A program made the translations under genes and the position numbers. From Georgenia soli (GTDB lineage: Bacteria; Actinomycetota; Actinomycetes; Actinomycetales; Actinomycetaceae): a stretch of 64,000 bases of DNA. The notes below the pieces were generated by a model, which worked only from the letters and a program-made list of their open reading frames with translations, searched no databases and was not told the DNA's origin. The number at the start of each line of letters is the position of its first letter. Position 1 is the stretch's first letter. The DNA is taken from positions 310,001 through 374,000 of the forward strand of contig NZ_PDJI01000004.1 of the NCBI RefSeq assembly GCF_002563695.1. The letters are read 5' to 3'. Below are positions 51,738 to 60,069 of this stretch, in pieces.

Positions 51738-51783
51738 GGGTCATCGTCTGTGGCGGCCGGAGGAGGTCGCTACCCTGACCACC

Positions 51784-52071
51784 ATGACCCTCTTCGCCGT
51801 CGAGTACGTCTACGACCAGAACCGCACGCGCGATCTCGACGCCCTGCGTCCTCAGCACCGCACGTTCCTCGGCGGGCTGCACGAGGCGGGGTCGCTCGTG
51901 GCCTCCGGGCCGTGGCTGGACGCGGCGGCGCCGGGCGCCCTGCTGCTGGTCCGCGCCGAGAACCACGACGCCGCGATCCACCTCCTCGACTCCGACCCGT
52001 TCCACCGCGCACACCTCATCGTGCGCCGGACCGCGCGAGCCTGGAGCCCGGTCGTCGGCACCCTCGGGTGA
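51784..52071 (+). CDS. YciI-family protein
   Basis: A 95-residue YciI-like protein: FAVEYVYDQ, RPQHRTFLGGLHEAGSLVASGP with the conserved His and the Gly-Pro turn, and DPFHRAHL. YciI proteins have a ferredoxin-like fold with a putative His-Asp catalytic pair and unknown physiological substrate. ATG at 51784 is 46 nt after the MBL gene; the stop shares one base with the next start (TGATG). Confidence 0.85.
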   Translation: MTLFAVEYVYDQNRTRDLDALRPQHRTFLGGLHEAGSLVASGPWLDAAAPGALLLVRAENHDAAIHLLDSDPFHRAHLIVRRTARAWSPVVGTLG

Positions 52072-53033
52072 TGGGTCGGGCACTCCGATCCTTCGCGGAC
52101 CCCTTCGTCCTCACCCTGCTGGTCACGATGGTGGTCGGCCTGGTGGTCCCGGTGCCCGCACCCGTGCGCGACGGCATCGCGGTGGCCGGTGACGTCGCGG
52201 TCACCGTGCTGTTCCTCGTCTACGGGATGCGCCTGTCGACCCGGGAGGTGCTGGCCGGGCTGCGGAACGTCCGTCTGCAGGGCACGATCCTGCTCTCCAC
52301 GTACGTCCTCTTCCCGCTGCTCGGCCTCGCCCTGCACGCGGTCACCGGATCCTTCGTCGGCCCGGCGCTGGCGACGGGGCTGCTCTACGTGACGCTGCTG
52401 CCCTCCACCGTGCAGTCGTCCGTGTCCTTCACGTCCATCGCCCGGGGCAACGTGGCGGGGGCGATCTGTGCCGCCACGGTCTCGAACGTCGTCGGCATGG
52501 TCCTCACGCCGGTCCTCGTGCTCGTGCTGATGGACCGGTCGGGCGCGGTGGGTCTGGGCGGCCTGCGGGACGTGCTGCTCCAGCTGCTCCTCCCCTTCGT
52601 CGTCGGGCAGCTCCTCCAGCCGCTGGTGGGTGGCTGGATCCGGGCCCGCCGGTGGCTGACGGTGAGCGTGGACCGCGGGACGATCCTCGTCGTCGTCCTC
52701 GGTGCCGTGACGGCCGCCACCGCGGCGGGCGTCTGGGAGTCGGTGTCCTGGGCGATGATCCTCGCCCTGCTGGTGATCTGCGCCGTGCTGCTCGCCGCGA
52801 TGCTCGGCGCCACGTGGTGGGGCGGCCGTGCCCTCGGGCTGGACCTGCCCGACCGCATCGCCCTGCTGATGTGCGGCTCGAAGAAGTCGCTCGCCACGGG
52901 CCTGCCGATGGCGGCGGTGCTCTTCCCCGTCGCGACCGCCGCCGTCGTGGCGGTCCCGATCATCGTCTTCCACCAGCTGCAGCTCGTCGTCTGCGCGGTG
53001 CTCGCCCGGCACCTGGCGCTCCGGGATTCGTAG
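52071..53033 (+). CDS. Bile acid:sodium symporter family (BASS) transporter
   Basis: A 320-residue membrane protein with about ten helices. Signatures LLPSTVQSSVSFTSIARGNVAGA and CGSKKSLATGLPMAAVLFP are those of the bacterial YfeH/PA-type BASS members. Na+-coupled uptake of an organic anion is likely, ligand unknown. ATG at 52071 shares a base with the YciI stop. The 3' end, including the TAG stop, is the first of three imperfect repeats. Confidence 0.87.
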   Translation: MGRALRSFADPFVLTLLVTMVVGLVVPVPAPVRDGIAVAGDVAVTVLFLVYGMRLSTREVLAGLRNVRLQGTILLSTYVLFPLLGLALHAVTGSFVGPALATGLLYVTLLPSTVQSSVSFTSIARGNVAGAICAATVSNVVGMVLTPVLVLVLMDRSGAVGLGGLRDVLLQLLLPFVVGQLLQPLVGGWIRARRWLTVSVDRGTILVVVLGAVTAATAAGVWESVSWAMILALLVICAVLLAAMLGATWWGGRALGLDLPDRIALLMCGSKKSLATGLPMAAVLFPVATAAVVAVPIIVFHQLQLVVCAVLARHLALRDS

Positions 53034-53080
53034 GGGCCCTCCGGGACTCGTGAGGACGGCCCTGCGGGACTTGTGAGGAT
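53019..53080. repeat. Three imperfect repeats at the 3' end of the BASS gene
   Basis: The cores CTCCGGGATTCGTAGG (53019-53034), CTCCGGGACTCGTGAGG (53039-53055) and CTGCGGGACTTGTGAGG (53062-53078) are related copies. The first holds the BASS stop codon. The reason for the duplication is unclear. Confidence 0.65.
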
Positions 53081-53097
53081 CCGTGCCGGGCACGGAA

Positions 53098-53127
53098 CCG
53101 CCCGGCCCTCCTGCGAGAGCCGGGCGG
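53098..53127. terminator. Terminator-like hairpin between the BASS gene and terC
   Basis: CCGCCCGGC (53098-53106) pairs with GCCGGGCGG (53119-53127) over a 12-nt loop, in the space between two convergent genes. Confidence 0.6.
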
Positions 53128-53156
53128 TGCCTGGTCGTGTCGGGACGGCCCGGACG

Positions 53157-54242
53157 TCAGTCCTCCGAGGCGCGCTCGACGGGCTCGACCGGCGGGATGT
53201 GCGGCCGCCGGTCCTCCTCGGACTCGCCCCGGCGGCGGATGGACTCCTCCGCGGCGGCGATGCGGGCGTCGCGCTTGTTCTTGCGCAGGCTGGCGACGAC
53301 GGTGATGACGAGGACGCCGACGATCCAGGCGAGCGACGCGAGGATGGACGGCTCGGGGATGGCGGTCCAGTGCTCCCCGCCGTTGATGAACGACAGCTCG
53401 TTCTTGTGGAAGGCGTGCACCACCAGCTTGAGCCCGATGAAGCCCAGGATGGCGGCGAGCCCGTAGTGCAGGTAGACGAGCTTGTCGAGCAGGCCGTCGA
53501 TGAGGAAGTACAGCTGGCGCAGACCGAGGAGCGAGAACGCGTTCGCCGCGAAGACGAGGTACGGCTCCTGCGTGAGGCCGAAGATGGCCGGGATGGAGTC
53601 GACCGCGAAGAGCAGGTCGGCGCTGCCGATCGCCAGGATGGCGAGCAGCATCGGCGTGATCATCGTCCTGCCGTGGTGGCGGTGGATCAGCTTGCCGCCC
53701 ACGAAGCCCGGCGTGACGGGCACGAACCGGCGCACGAGACGGACGAAGCCGTTCTCCTCGTACTCCTCGTGCTCGTCGGGGTCCTCGACGCCCTGCCGGG
53801 CCTGCGAGATGGCGGTCCAGATCAGGAACGCGCCGAAGATGTAGAAGACCCACGAGAAGTTCGCGATCACCGCGGCGCCGAGGGCGATGAAGATGCCGCG
53901 CAGCACGATCGCGATCACGATGCCGGCGAGCAGGACCTCCTGCTGGTACTTCCGGGGGATCTTGAACGCCGCGATGATGATGACGAAGACGAAGAGGTTG
54001 TCGACCGAGAGCGATTTCTCCGTCACGTAGCCGGCGAAGTACTCGGTGCCGTACTGCCCGCCGTAGACGGCCCAGACGATGAAGCCGAAGACGATCGCCA
54101 TGGCCACGTAGGCCACCGACCACCAGGCGGCCTCCTTCATGGTCGGCGCGTGCGGGTCTTTCACGTGGCCGACGATGTCGACGGTGATCATCACGACGAT
54201 GATCGCGATGAGGACGATCCAACCAAGGGCGTGGACTTCCAC
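53157..54242 (-). CDS. terC: TerC-family membrane protein (likely Mn2+ efflux)
   Basis: A 361-residue TerC protein with about seven helices. The acidic intramembrane motifs are SLSVDNLFVFVIIIAAF and GSADLLFAVDSIPAIFG, with AANAFSLLGLRQLYFL between helices, and the C-terminus is charged. TerC homologues such as YceF/YkoY and Alx export manganese and help metallation of secreted proteins. GTG at 54242 has GGAGG 4 nt upstream; the Shine-Dalgarno sequence lies within a hairpin that competes with the riboswitch listed separately. Confidence 0.9.
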   Translation of the reverse strand: MEVHALGWIVLIAIIVVMITVDIVGHVKDPHAPTMKEAAWWSVAYVAMAIVFGFIVWAVYGGQYGTEYFAGYVTEKSLSVDNLFVFVIIIAAFKIPRKYQQEVLLAGIVIAIVLRGIFIALGAAVIANFSWVFYIFGAFLIWTAISQARQGVEDPDEHEEYEENGFVRLVRRFVPVTPGFVGGKLIHRHHGRTMITPMLLAILAIGSADLLFAVDSIPAIFGLTQEPYLVFAANAFSLLGLRQLYFLIDGLLDKLVYLHYGLAAILGFIGLKLVVHAFHKNELSFINGGEHWTAIPEPSILASLAWIVGVLVITVVASLRKNKRDARIAAAEESIRRRGESEEDRRPHIPPVEPVERASED

Positions 54243-54246
54243 GGTT

Positions 54247-54277
54247 CCTCCGGTACGTAGGGGCCAGGTACCGGAGG
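54247..54277 (-). promoter_or_regulatory. Shine-Dalgarno-sequestering hairpin of terC
   Basis: On the minus strand CCTCCGGTAC (54277-54268) pairs perfectly with GTACCGGAGG (54256-54247) across an 11-nt loop. The second arm includes the terC Shine-Dalgarno sequence. The first arm includes CCTCCG (54277-54272), the 3' strand of riboswitch helix P1, so the two helices exclude each other. Confidence 0.75.
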
Positions 54278-54423
54278 TCTCTTCCGCCTGGTCCGTGACC
54301 GTCCGCGCGCCGGTGTTGCCCGAGCGCAGGGACGACCGTCGATGGTCCGGGCCGGTGGCACCGAGCAGGCATCTATCGCCCGCCGTGATGACGGCGCCAC
54401 TGTTCGGGGAATACTCCCCTCCG
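54272..54423 (-). ncRNA. yybP-ykoY (Mn2+) riboswitch upstream of terC
   Basis: The minus-strand leader of terC carries the family marks in order: GGGGAGTA at its 5' end, GTCATCACGG, GGACCATCGAC, GGGCAACAC and GGAAGAGACC near its 3' end, the last matching the consensus GCGAGACC. P1 forms from CGGAGG (54423-54418) and CCTCCG (54277-54272). RF00080 riboswitches bind Mn2+ and commonly precede terC genes. Covariance was not tested. Confidence 0.82.
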
Positions 54424-54431
54424 CGACGGCC

Positions 54432-54437
54432 ACAATA
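54432..54437 (-). promoter_or_regulatory. -10 element of the terC promoter
   Basis: TATTGT on the minus strand would place transcription initiation near 54425, directly before riboswitch P1. The -35 region (TCGCGG at a 17-nt spacer) is weak. The position relative to the aptamer supports the call. Confidence 0.5.
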
Positions 54438-54555
54438 CGACAGGTACCGGCCTGCCGCGACCAGCGGACCTGCCGGTGTCGCGGGCCGCACAGAACCGGA
54501 CAGCGCCGGACATACCGGCCTGTGCGTCCGTCGGTGCGCGGCCGCAGTGCCGGTC

Positions 54556-56652
54556 TCAGGCGTTGGCGGCCGTCATCTGCCGCAGCTCCTTCTTGAGGTC
54601 CGCGATCTCGTCCCGGAGCCGGGCGGCGAGCTCGAACTGGAGCTCCTCCGCCGCGGCGTGCATCTGCTGCGAGAGCTCCTGGATGAGGTCGGCCAGGTCG
54701 CTCGCCGCCGCCCCGGCAAGCTTCTCGCGCACCGACTCCCCCGTCTTCCGGCGGTCCTTCCCCCCGGGCCCCTTGCCGGCGCCGCGATAGCCACCCTCGA
54801 GCAGCTCCGCCGTGTCGATGTCCTCACGCGCCAGCATGTCGGTGACGTCGGCGATCCGCTTGCGCAGCGCCGTCGGCTCGATGCCGTTGGCCTCGTTGTA
54901 GGCGACCTGCTTCTCCCGGCGCCGGGTCGTCTCCTCGATCGCGTGCGCCATGGAGTCCGTGATCCTGTCGGCGTACATGTGCACCTGGCCGGAGACGTTT
55001 CGCGCCGCACGCCCGATCGTCTGGATCAGCGAGGTGGACGAGCGCAGGAACCCCTCCTTGTCCGCGTCGAGGATCGCCACGAGGGAGACCTCGGGCAGGT
55101 CGAGTCCCTCACGGAGCAGGTTGATGCCGACGAGGACGTCGAACTGCCCCAGCCTGAGCTCGCGCAGCAGCTCCACCCGGCGCAGGGTGTCGACGTCGGA
55201 GTGCAGGTAGCGGACGTGGACCCCGCGCTCGAGCAGGTACTCGGTGAGGTCCTCCGCCATCTTCTTCGTCAGGGTGGTGACGAGAACCCGTTCGTCACGC
55301 TCGACGCGGTCGCGGATCTCCCCGAGCAGGTCGTCGATCTGGCCCTTCGTCGGCTTGACGACGATCTCCGGGTCCACCAGGCCGGTGGGCCGGATGATCT
55401 GCTCCACCACGCCGTCGGACTGGCTCAGCTCGTAGGGCCCGGGCGTGGCCGAGAGGTAGACGGTCTGGCCGATGCGCTCGAGGAACTCCTCCCAGCGCAG
55501 CGGACGGTTGTCCATCGCCGAGGGCAGCCGGAACCCGAAGTCGACGAGGGTGCGCTTGCGGGACATGTCGCCCTCGTACATCGCGCCGATCTGCGGGACG
55601 GTCACGTGCGACTCGTCGATGACCAGGAGGAAGTCCTCCGGGAAGTAGTCGAGCAGGGTGTTCGGGGCGCTGCCGGGCGCACGGCCGTCGATGTGCCGGG
55701 AGTAGTTCTCGATCCCGGAGCAGGTGCCGATCTGCCGCATCATCTCGATGTCGTAGGTGGTGCGCATGCGCAGGCGCTGCGCCTCGAGCAGCTTGTTCTG
55801 GCGCTCGAGCTCCTCCAGCCGCTCGGCGAGCTCGGCCTCGATGCCGGTGATGGCTCGCTCCATGCGCTCCGGGCCGGCCACGTAGTGGGTGGCGGGGAAG
55901 AGGTGCACGGCCTCCTCGGAGCGCACGACGTCGCCGGTCAGCGGGTGCAGGGTGCTCAGCCCGTCGATCTCGTCCCCGAACAGCTCGATGCGGATCGCCA
56001 GCTCCTCGTAGACCGGGATGATCTCGATCGTGTCCCCGCGGACCCGGAAGGTCCCGCGGGTGAAGGCCACGTCGTTGCGGACGTACTGCATCGTGACGAA
56101 CTGGCGCAGCAGGTCGTCCCGCTCGACCCGGTCCCCGACCTTGAGCTGCACCATGCGGTCGACGTACTCCTGCGGGGTCCCGAGGCCGTAGATGCAGGAG
56201 ACGGAGGCGACCACCACGACGTCCCGCCGCGTCAGCAGCGAGTTGGTGGCGCTGTGCCGGAGCCGCTCGACCTCGTCGTTGATCGAGGAGTCCTTCTCGA
56301 TGTACGTGTCCGTCTGCGGCACGTACGCCTCGGGCTGGTAGTAGTCGTAGTACGAGACGAAGTACTCGACGGCGTTGTTGGGCAGCAGCTCGCGGAACTC
56401 CGTCGCGAGCTGGGCGGCGAGGGTCTTGTTCGGCGCCATCACCAGGGTGGGGCGCTGCACCTGCTCGACGAGCCAGGCGGTGGTGGCCGACTTGCCGGTG
56501 CCGGTCGCGCCCAGCAGGACCACGTCCTTCTCCCCCGCCCGCAGCCGCTCGGTGAGCTCGGCGATCGCCGTCGGCTGGTCGCCCGAGGGGGTGTACTCGG
56601 ACACCACCTCGAACGGGGCGACGGTGCGCTGCAGATCGGTCACGGGACGCAT
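54556..56652 (-). CDS. uvrB: UvrABC system protein B
   Basis: UvrB, 698 residues, the helicase-like damage-verification subunit. Walker [15 protein letters not shown], the beta-hairpin tip region [23 protein letters not shown], the ATPGPYE motif, GRAARN, and a C-terminal UVR domain ([19 protein letters not shown]) that binds UvrC. ATG is at 56652 with no clear Shine-Dalgarno sequence. I did not find a LexA box in front of it, unlike uvrA. Confidence 0.97.
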   Translation of the reverse strand: MRPVTDLQRTVAPFEVVSEYTPSGDQPTAIAELTERLRAGEKDVVLLGATGTGKSATTAWLVEQVQRPTLVMAPNKTLAAQLATEFRELLPNNAVEYFVSYYDYYQPEAYVPQTDTYIEKDSSINDEVERLRHSATNSLLTRRDVVVVASVSCIYGLGTPQEYVDRMVQLKVGDRVERDDLLRQFVTMQYVRNDVAFTRGTFRVRGDTIEIIPVYEELAIRIELFGDEIDGLSTLHPLTGDVVRSEEAVHLFPATHYVAGPERMERAITGIEAELAERLEELERQNKLLEAQRLRMRTTYDIEMMRQIGTCSGIENYSRHIDGRAPGSAPNTLLDYFPEDFLLVIDESHVTVPQIGAMYEGDMSRKRTLVDFGFRLPSAMDNRPLRWEEFLERIGQTVYLSATPGPYELSQSDGVVEQIIRPTGLVDPEIVVKPTKGQIDDLLGEIRDRVERDERVLVTTLTKKMAEDLTEYLLERGVHVRYLHSDVDTLRRVELLRELRLGQFDVLVGINLLREGLDLPEVSLVAILDADKEGFLRSSTSLIQTIGRAARNVSGQVHMYADRITDSMAHAIEETTRRREKQVAYNEANGIEPTALRKRIADVTDMLAREDIDTAELLEGGYRGAGKGPGGKDRRKTGESVREKLAGAAASDLADLIQELSQQMHAAAEELQFELAARLRDEIADLKKELRQMTAANA

Positions 56653-56699
56653 GGGTCAACGTTACGTCGGAGCACCGACATCGCCCCACGGGGCAGCGC

Positions 56700-57227
56700 T
56701 CACCCGCCCGGCGGAGCCTGGTCCAGCCCGGCGGCGAACCGGGTCAGCAGGGCTGCGAAGGTGCGCCGGTCCTCCTCGCTCCACGTGGCCATCTGCTCCT
56801 CGATCACGTTCGCCCCGGAACGCCGCACCTGCTCCCGCACCGCCTCGCCGCGCGCCGACAGCGTCAGTCGGGACGCTCGTCCGTCGGCCGGGTCCGGCGA
56901 GCGGTCCACCAGACCGGCGCGCTCGAGCCGGCGGACCTGGGGCGTCACGGTGGACTTGTCGACGCCCTGCCAGGCGGCCAGCGCGGTGACGCGCATCGGC
57001 CCCTGCTCGCCGAGGGCCTCCACGAGCCAGGCGTCCGTGGGTGTCAGACCGCCGGTCACGTCGCGCGCGAGCCAGCGGCCGCGCACCCCTGCGCGGCTCG
57101 CCCACCGCAGCACGCGGGTGAGTGCCACCTGGAGCTCCTCCGCGAACCGGGTCTCCGGACTCACGAGGTCGTCCTCGGGCCCGGTCTTCTGGTTCACGGC
57201 GTCCACATCAGCCACGTCGGAGGTCAT
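56700..57227 (-). CDS. MarR-family transcriptional regulator
   Basis: A 175-residue MarR-type winged-helix protein: LTPTDAWLVEALGEQGPMRV, the recognition helix region GVDKSTVTPQVRRLERAGLV, and the wing DRSPDPADGRASRLTLSARG. ATG at 57227 has no Shine-Dalgarno sequence (CTCACTAACC precedes it), so near-leaderless translation is possible. It diverges from ftsH, and palindromic sites lie between the two genes, so it probably represses itself and the protease gene. The ligand is unknown. Confidence 0.88.
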   Translation of the reverse strand: MTSDVADVDAVNQKTGPEDDLVSPETRFAEELQVALTRVLRWASRAGVRGRWLARDVTGGLTPTDAWLVEALGEQGPMRVTALAAWQGVDKSTVTPQVRRLERAGLVDRSPDPADGRASRLTLSARGEAVREQVRRSGANVIEEQMATWSEEDRRTFAALLTRFAAGLDQAPPGG

Positions 57228-57255
57228 GGTTAGTGAGGTTACACAAACCAACTTG

Positions 57256-57284
57256 TTGACGCCGTCGCCCCGAATATCTAAACT
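57256..57284 (+). promoter_or_regulatory. Sigma-70-type promoter of ftsH
   Basis: TTGACG (57256-57261), a 17-nt spacer and TAAACT (57279-57284) form a near-consensus housekeeping promoter, unusual in its clarity for this genome. Transcription would start near 57291, about 40 nt before the TTG start. Confidence 0.65.
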
Positions 57285-57303
57285 AGTTTGCGTACACCAA
57301 CTA
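57280..57303. promoter_or_regulatory. Palindromic MarR operator candidates
   Basis: The perfect palindrome AAACTAGTTT (57280-57289) overlaps the ftsH -10 element. An adjoining imperfect palindrome TAGTTTGCG-TA-CACCAACTA spans 57284-57303. Both lie between the divergent marR and ftsH genes, where a MarR dimer would block the promoter. Confidence 0.5.
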
Positions 57304-57331
57304 TCTGCGCCCGGAAAGGCTGGTCCCCGCC

Positions 57332-59341
57332 TTGCCAGAGAAACCTGCCGTACCGCCGTCCACCGGCGAAGCTCGTGACCACCGCCGGAACCCCGACGAT
57401 CGGACGAGGCCGCCCTCGCAGCCGTGGCGTACGGAGGGGGTCCCGGAGGAGAACAGGCCGGAGCCTCCGCGCTGGGGCCGGATCGTGGCGTGGATGCTCG
57501 TGGGTTGGCTGGTGCTCTTCGGGCTCACCACGGCCCAGGACGTCATGGGGTCGCAGGCCGCCCCGATCTCCTACACCGAGTTCACCCGGCAGGTGGAAGA
57601 GGGGAACGTCGAGGAGGTGTACTCCCGCGGGCAGACGATCGAGGGCGTCCTGGCCGAGGAGGCCCCGCTCCCGGACGGGCCGGACGGCGCGACCTACCTC
57701 CAGTTCACCACCGAGCGGCCGACCTTCGCCCAGGACGACCTGCTCACGGCCCTGGAGGACGGCGACGCCGTCGTCCGGGCGACCCCGGTCACCGAGCAGC
57801 GCGGGCTGCTGCCCAACCTGCTGATCTCGCTGCTGCCCCTGGCACTGCTGGTCGGGTTCTACGTCTGGCTCTTCCGCCGCGCCCGCCGAGCGGGCGCCGG
57901 CATGCTCGGCGGCATGGGCCGCAAGAAGGCCAGGCCGGTCGACCCCGAGAACGTGCGGGTCAACTTCGACGACGTCGCGGGCATCGATGAGGTCAAGGCC
58001 GAGGTCTCCGAGGTCGTCGACTTCCTCAAGAACCCGGACAAGTACACCCGGCTCGGCGCGAAGGTGCCCAAGGGCGTCCTCCTCGAGGGCGGCCCCGGCA
58101 CGGGCAAGACCCTCCTCGCCCGGGCCACCGCCGGCGAGGCCGGCGTGCCGTTCTTCTCCGCCAGCGCGTCGGAGTTCATCGAGATGATCGTCGGCGTCGG
58201 CGCCCAGCGCGTACGGGACCTGTTCGCCGAGGCCCGCAAGGTCGCCCCCGCCATCATCTTCATCGACGAGATCGACACCATCGGACGCTCCCGCTCGGGC
58301 AGCCGCTCCGTGGGCGGCAACGACGAGCGGGAGCAGACCCTGAACCAGATCCTCACCGAGATGGACGGCTTCGACGGCACCGAGGGCGTCGTCGTCATCG
58401 CCGCGACCAACCGCGCCGACGTCCTCGACGCCGCCCTGACCCGGGCCGGCCGCTTCGACCGCAAGATCACCGTCTCCCCGCCCGACCAGACCGGGCGGGC
58501 GCAGATCCTCCGCGTGCACACCCGCGGCAAGCCCCTCGCCGGCGACGTCGACCTCGACGCGGTCGCGAGGTCCACCCCCGGCATGACCGGCGCGGATCTT
58601 GCCAACCTCGCCAACGAGGCCGCCCTGCTCGCCGCCAGACGCGGCCAGGACCAGCTCCACGCCAAGGACTTCGCCGACGCCCTCGAGAAGGTCCAGCTCG
58701 GCTCCGAACGCGCGGTGGTCATGCCCGAGGAGGAACGGCTCCGCACCGCCTACCACGAGGCCGGGCACGCCCTGCTCGGCATGCTCCAGCCCGGCGCCGA
58801 CCCCGTGCGGAAGATCTCGATCATCCCCCGCGGCCGCGCCCTCGGCGTCACCCTCTCCACCCCCGACGCCGACCGGTACGGCTACGACGCCGAGTACCTC
58901 AAGGGCCGCATCATCGGCGCCCTCGGCGGCACGGCCGCCGAGGAGGAGATCTTCGGCGTCGTCACCACCGGCGCCGAGTCCGACCTGCAGACCGTCACCG
59001 CCATCGCACGCCAGATGGTCGGCCACTGGGGCATGTCCGAGAAGATCGGCCCGGTGCAGGTCTACCCCACCGAGGGCGACGCCCGGCAGAACGGCGCCTC
59101 CGAGGCGCTCCTCGAGGCCGTCGACCGCGAGGTCCGGGCGCTGATCGAGAAGTGCTACGCCCAGGCCCGACGGCTCCTGCGCGAGAACCGCGACAAGCAC
59201 GAGGCCATCGTCGCCGCCCTCATGGAGCACGAGACCCTCGACGAGGCCGACGCCTACGCGGCCGCCGGCATCGACCGAGCCCCGGCCGACCGGCACCTCG
59301 TCGGCGCGTCCTCCGGCTCGCACGACTCCGGCGGCGCCTGA
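57332..59341 (+). CDS. ftsH: ATP-dependent zinc metalloprotease FtsH
   Basis: A 669-residue membrane AAA+ protease: membrane helices at about 51-68 and 163-180, Walker A GGPGTGKT at 253-260, Walker B FIDEIDTIG, SRH region ATNRADVLDAALTRAGRFDR, and the zinc site HEAGH at 475-479 (His475, Glu476, His479). The start is TTG at 57332 with AAAGG 12 nt upstream, so it is uncertain. In actinobacteria the housekeeping ftsH usually lies beside folE/hpt; this marR-linked copy may be a second, regulated FtsH, but the rest of the genome is not visible. Confidence 0.93.
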   Translation: MPEKPAVPPSTGEARDHRRNPDDRTRPPSQPWRTEGVPEENRPEPPRWGRIVAWMLVGWLVLFGLTTAQDVMGSQAAPISYTEFTRQVEEGNVEEVYSRGQTIEGVLAEEAPLPDGPDGATYLQFTTERPTFAQDDLLTALEDGDAVVRATPVTEQRGLLPNLLISLLPLALLVGFYVWLFRRARRAGAGMLGGMGRKKARPVDPENVRVNFDDVAGIDEVKAEVSEVVDFLKNPDKYTRLGAKVPKGVLLEGGPGTGKTLLARATAGEAGVPFFSASASEFIEMIVGVGAQRVRDLFAEARKVAPAIIFIDEIDTIGRSRSGSRSVGGNDEREQTLNQILTEMDGFDGTEGVVVIAATNRADVLDAALTRAGRFDRKITVSPPDQTGRAQILRVHTRGKPLAGDVDLDAVARSTPGMTGADLANLANEAALLAARRGQDQLHAKDFADALEKVQLGSERAVVMPEEERLRTAYHEAGHALLGMLQPGADPVRKISIIPRGRALGVTLSTPDADRYGYDAEYLKGRIIGALGGTAAEEEIFGVVTTGAESDLQTVTAIARQMVGHWGMSEKIGPVQVYPTEGDARQNGASEALLEAVDREVRALIEKCYAQARRLLRENRDKHEAIVAALMEHETLDEADAYAAAGIDRAPADRHLVGASSGSHDSGGA

Positions 59342-59351
59342 CCGGGATCTG

Positions 59352-59972
59352 CTACCCGGCGGTGGCCCCGTCCTCCTCGTCGGGGGCCGGGGCGACCGCC
59401 TGGGTCGAGGACCCCGGGACCCACTGGACGTCACCCAGCTCGAAGTTGACCCCACGGGCGACGACGAAGAGCAAGGTCGACAGGCGGTTGAGGTACCGGC
59501 CCACCTCGCGGTTGACGACGTCCGGGTACGCCTCGACGGCCCTCCAGACGGCCAGCTCGGCGCGACGGACCGCGGCCCTCGCCTGGTAGAGCAGCGCGGC
59601 CCCCAGGGTGCCGCCGGGCAGCACCATCCCGCCGAGGTCCCCGGCCTGCTCGGAGAAGTGCTCGATCGCCCGGTCCAGCCGTTCGACGTAGGCGGGGACG
59701 ATCGTGACCTCGACGGGGGTGCCGTAGGTCGACACGCCGAGGTCCGTGACGAGGTCGAGCAGGTCGTTCTGCACGCTCAGCAGCATCGTCGCCACGTCGC
59801 GGGAGAGCGACGCGGCCGCCGTCGCCACCCCGATCGCCGCGTTCGCGGCGTCGGTCTCGGTGTAGGCGGCGACCCGCAGGTCGGTCTTGGAGACCTCGCC
59901 GTGCGTGCCGAGGAAGATGCGGCCGGTGTCGCCGATGTGCGCGGTCGGTCCTGGGTCGCCGTCGTCAGTCAT
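59352..59972 (-). CDS. PduO-type cobalamin adenosyltransferase-like protein, divergent
   Basis: A 206-residue protein with the five-helix PduO/MMAB layout: the glycine-rich GDTGRIFLGTHGEVSK (replacing TKTGDxGxT...), RVAAYTETDAANAAIG where GTVDELN is expected, MVLPGGTLGAALLYQARAAVRRAEL, and YLNRLSTLLFVVAR. It would transfer adenosyl from ATP to cob(I)alamin. The weak N-terminal ATP loop and the loss of the Glu of DELN lower certainty that it is active. ATG is at 59972. It is convergent with ftsH (10 nt). Confidence 0.72.
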   Translation of the reverse strand: MTDDGDPGPTAHIGDTGRIFLGTHGEVSKTDLRVAAYTETDAANAAIGVATAAASLSRDVATMLLSVQNDLLDLVTDLGVSTYGTPVEVTIVPAYVERLDRAIEHFSEQAGDLGGMVLPGGTLGAALLYQARAAVRRAELAVWRAVEAYPDVVNREVGRYLNRLSTLLFVVARGVNFELGDVQWVPGSSTQAVAPAPDEEDGATAG

Positions 59973-60069
59973 GGGTGTCACGATACTGACCGCGGGGCGG
60001 CGTGCCTCCCGGCCGCCGGGGCCCGCAGGACACTTCGTGTCGCCCGGGGGGAAAGGAACCGAGAACCGC

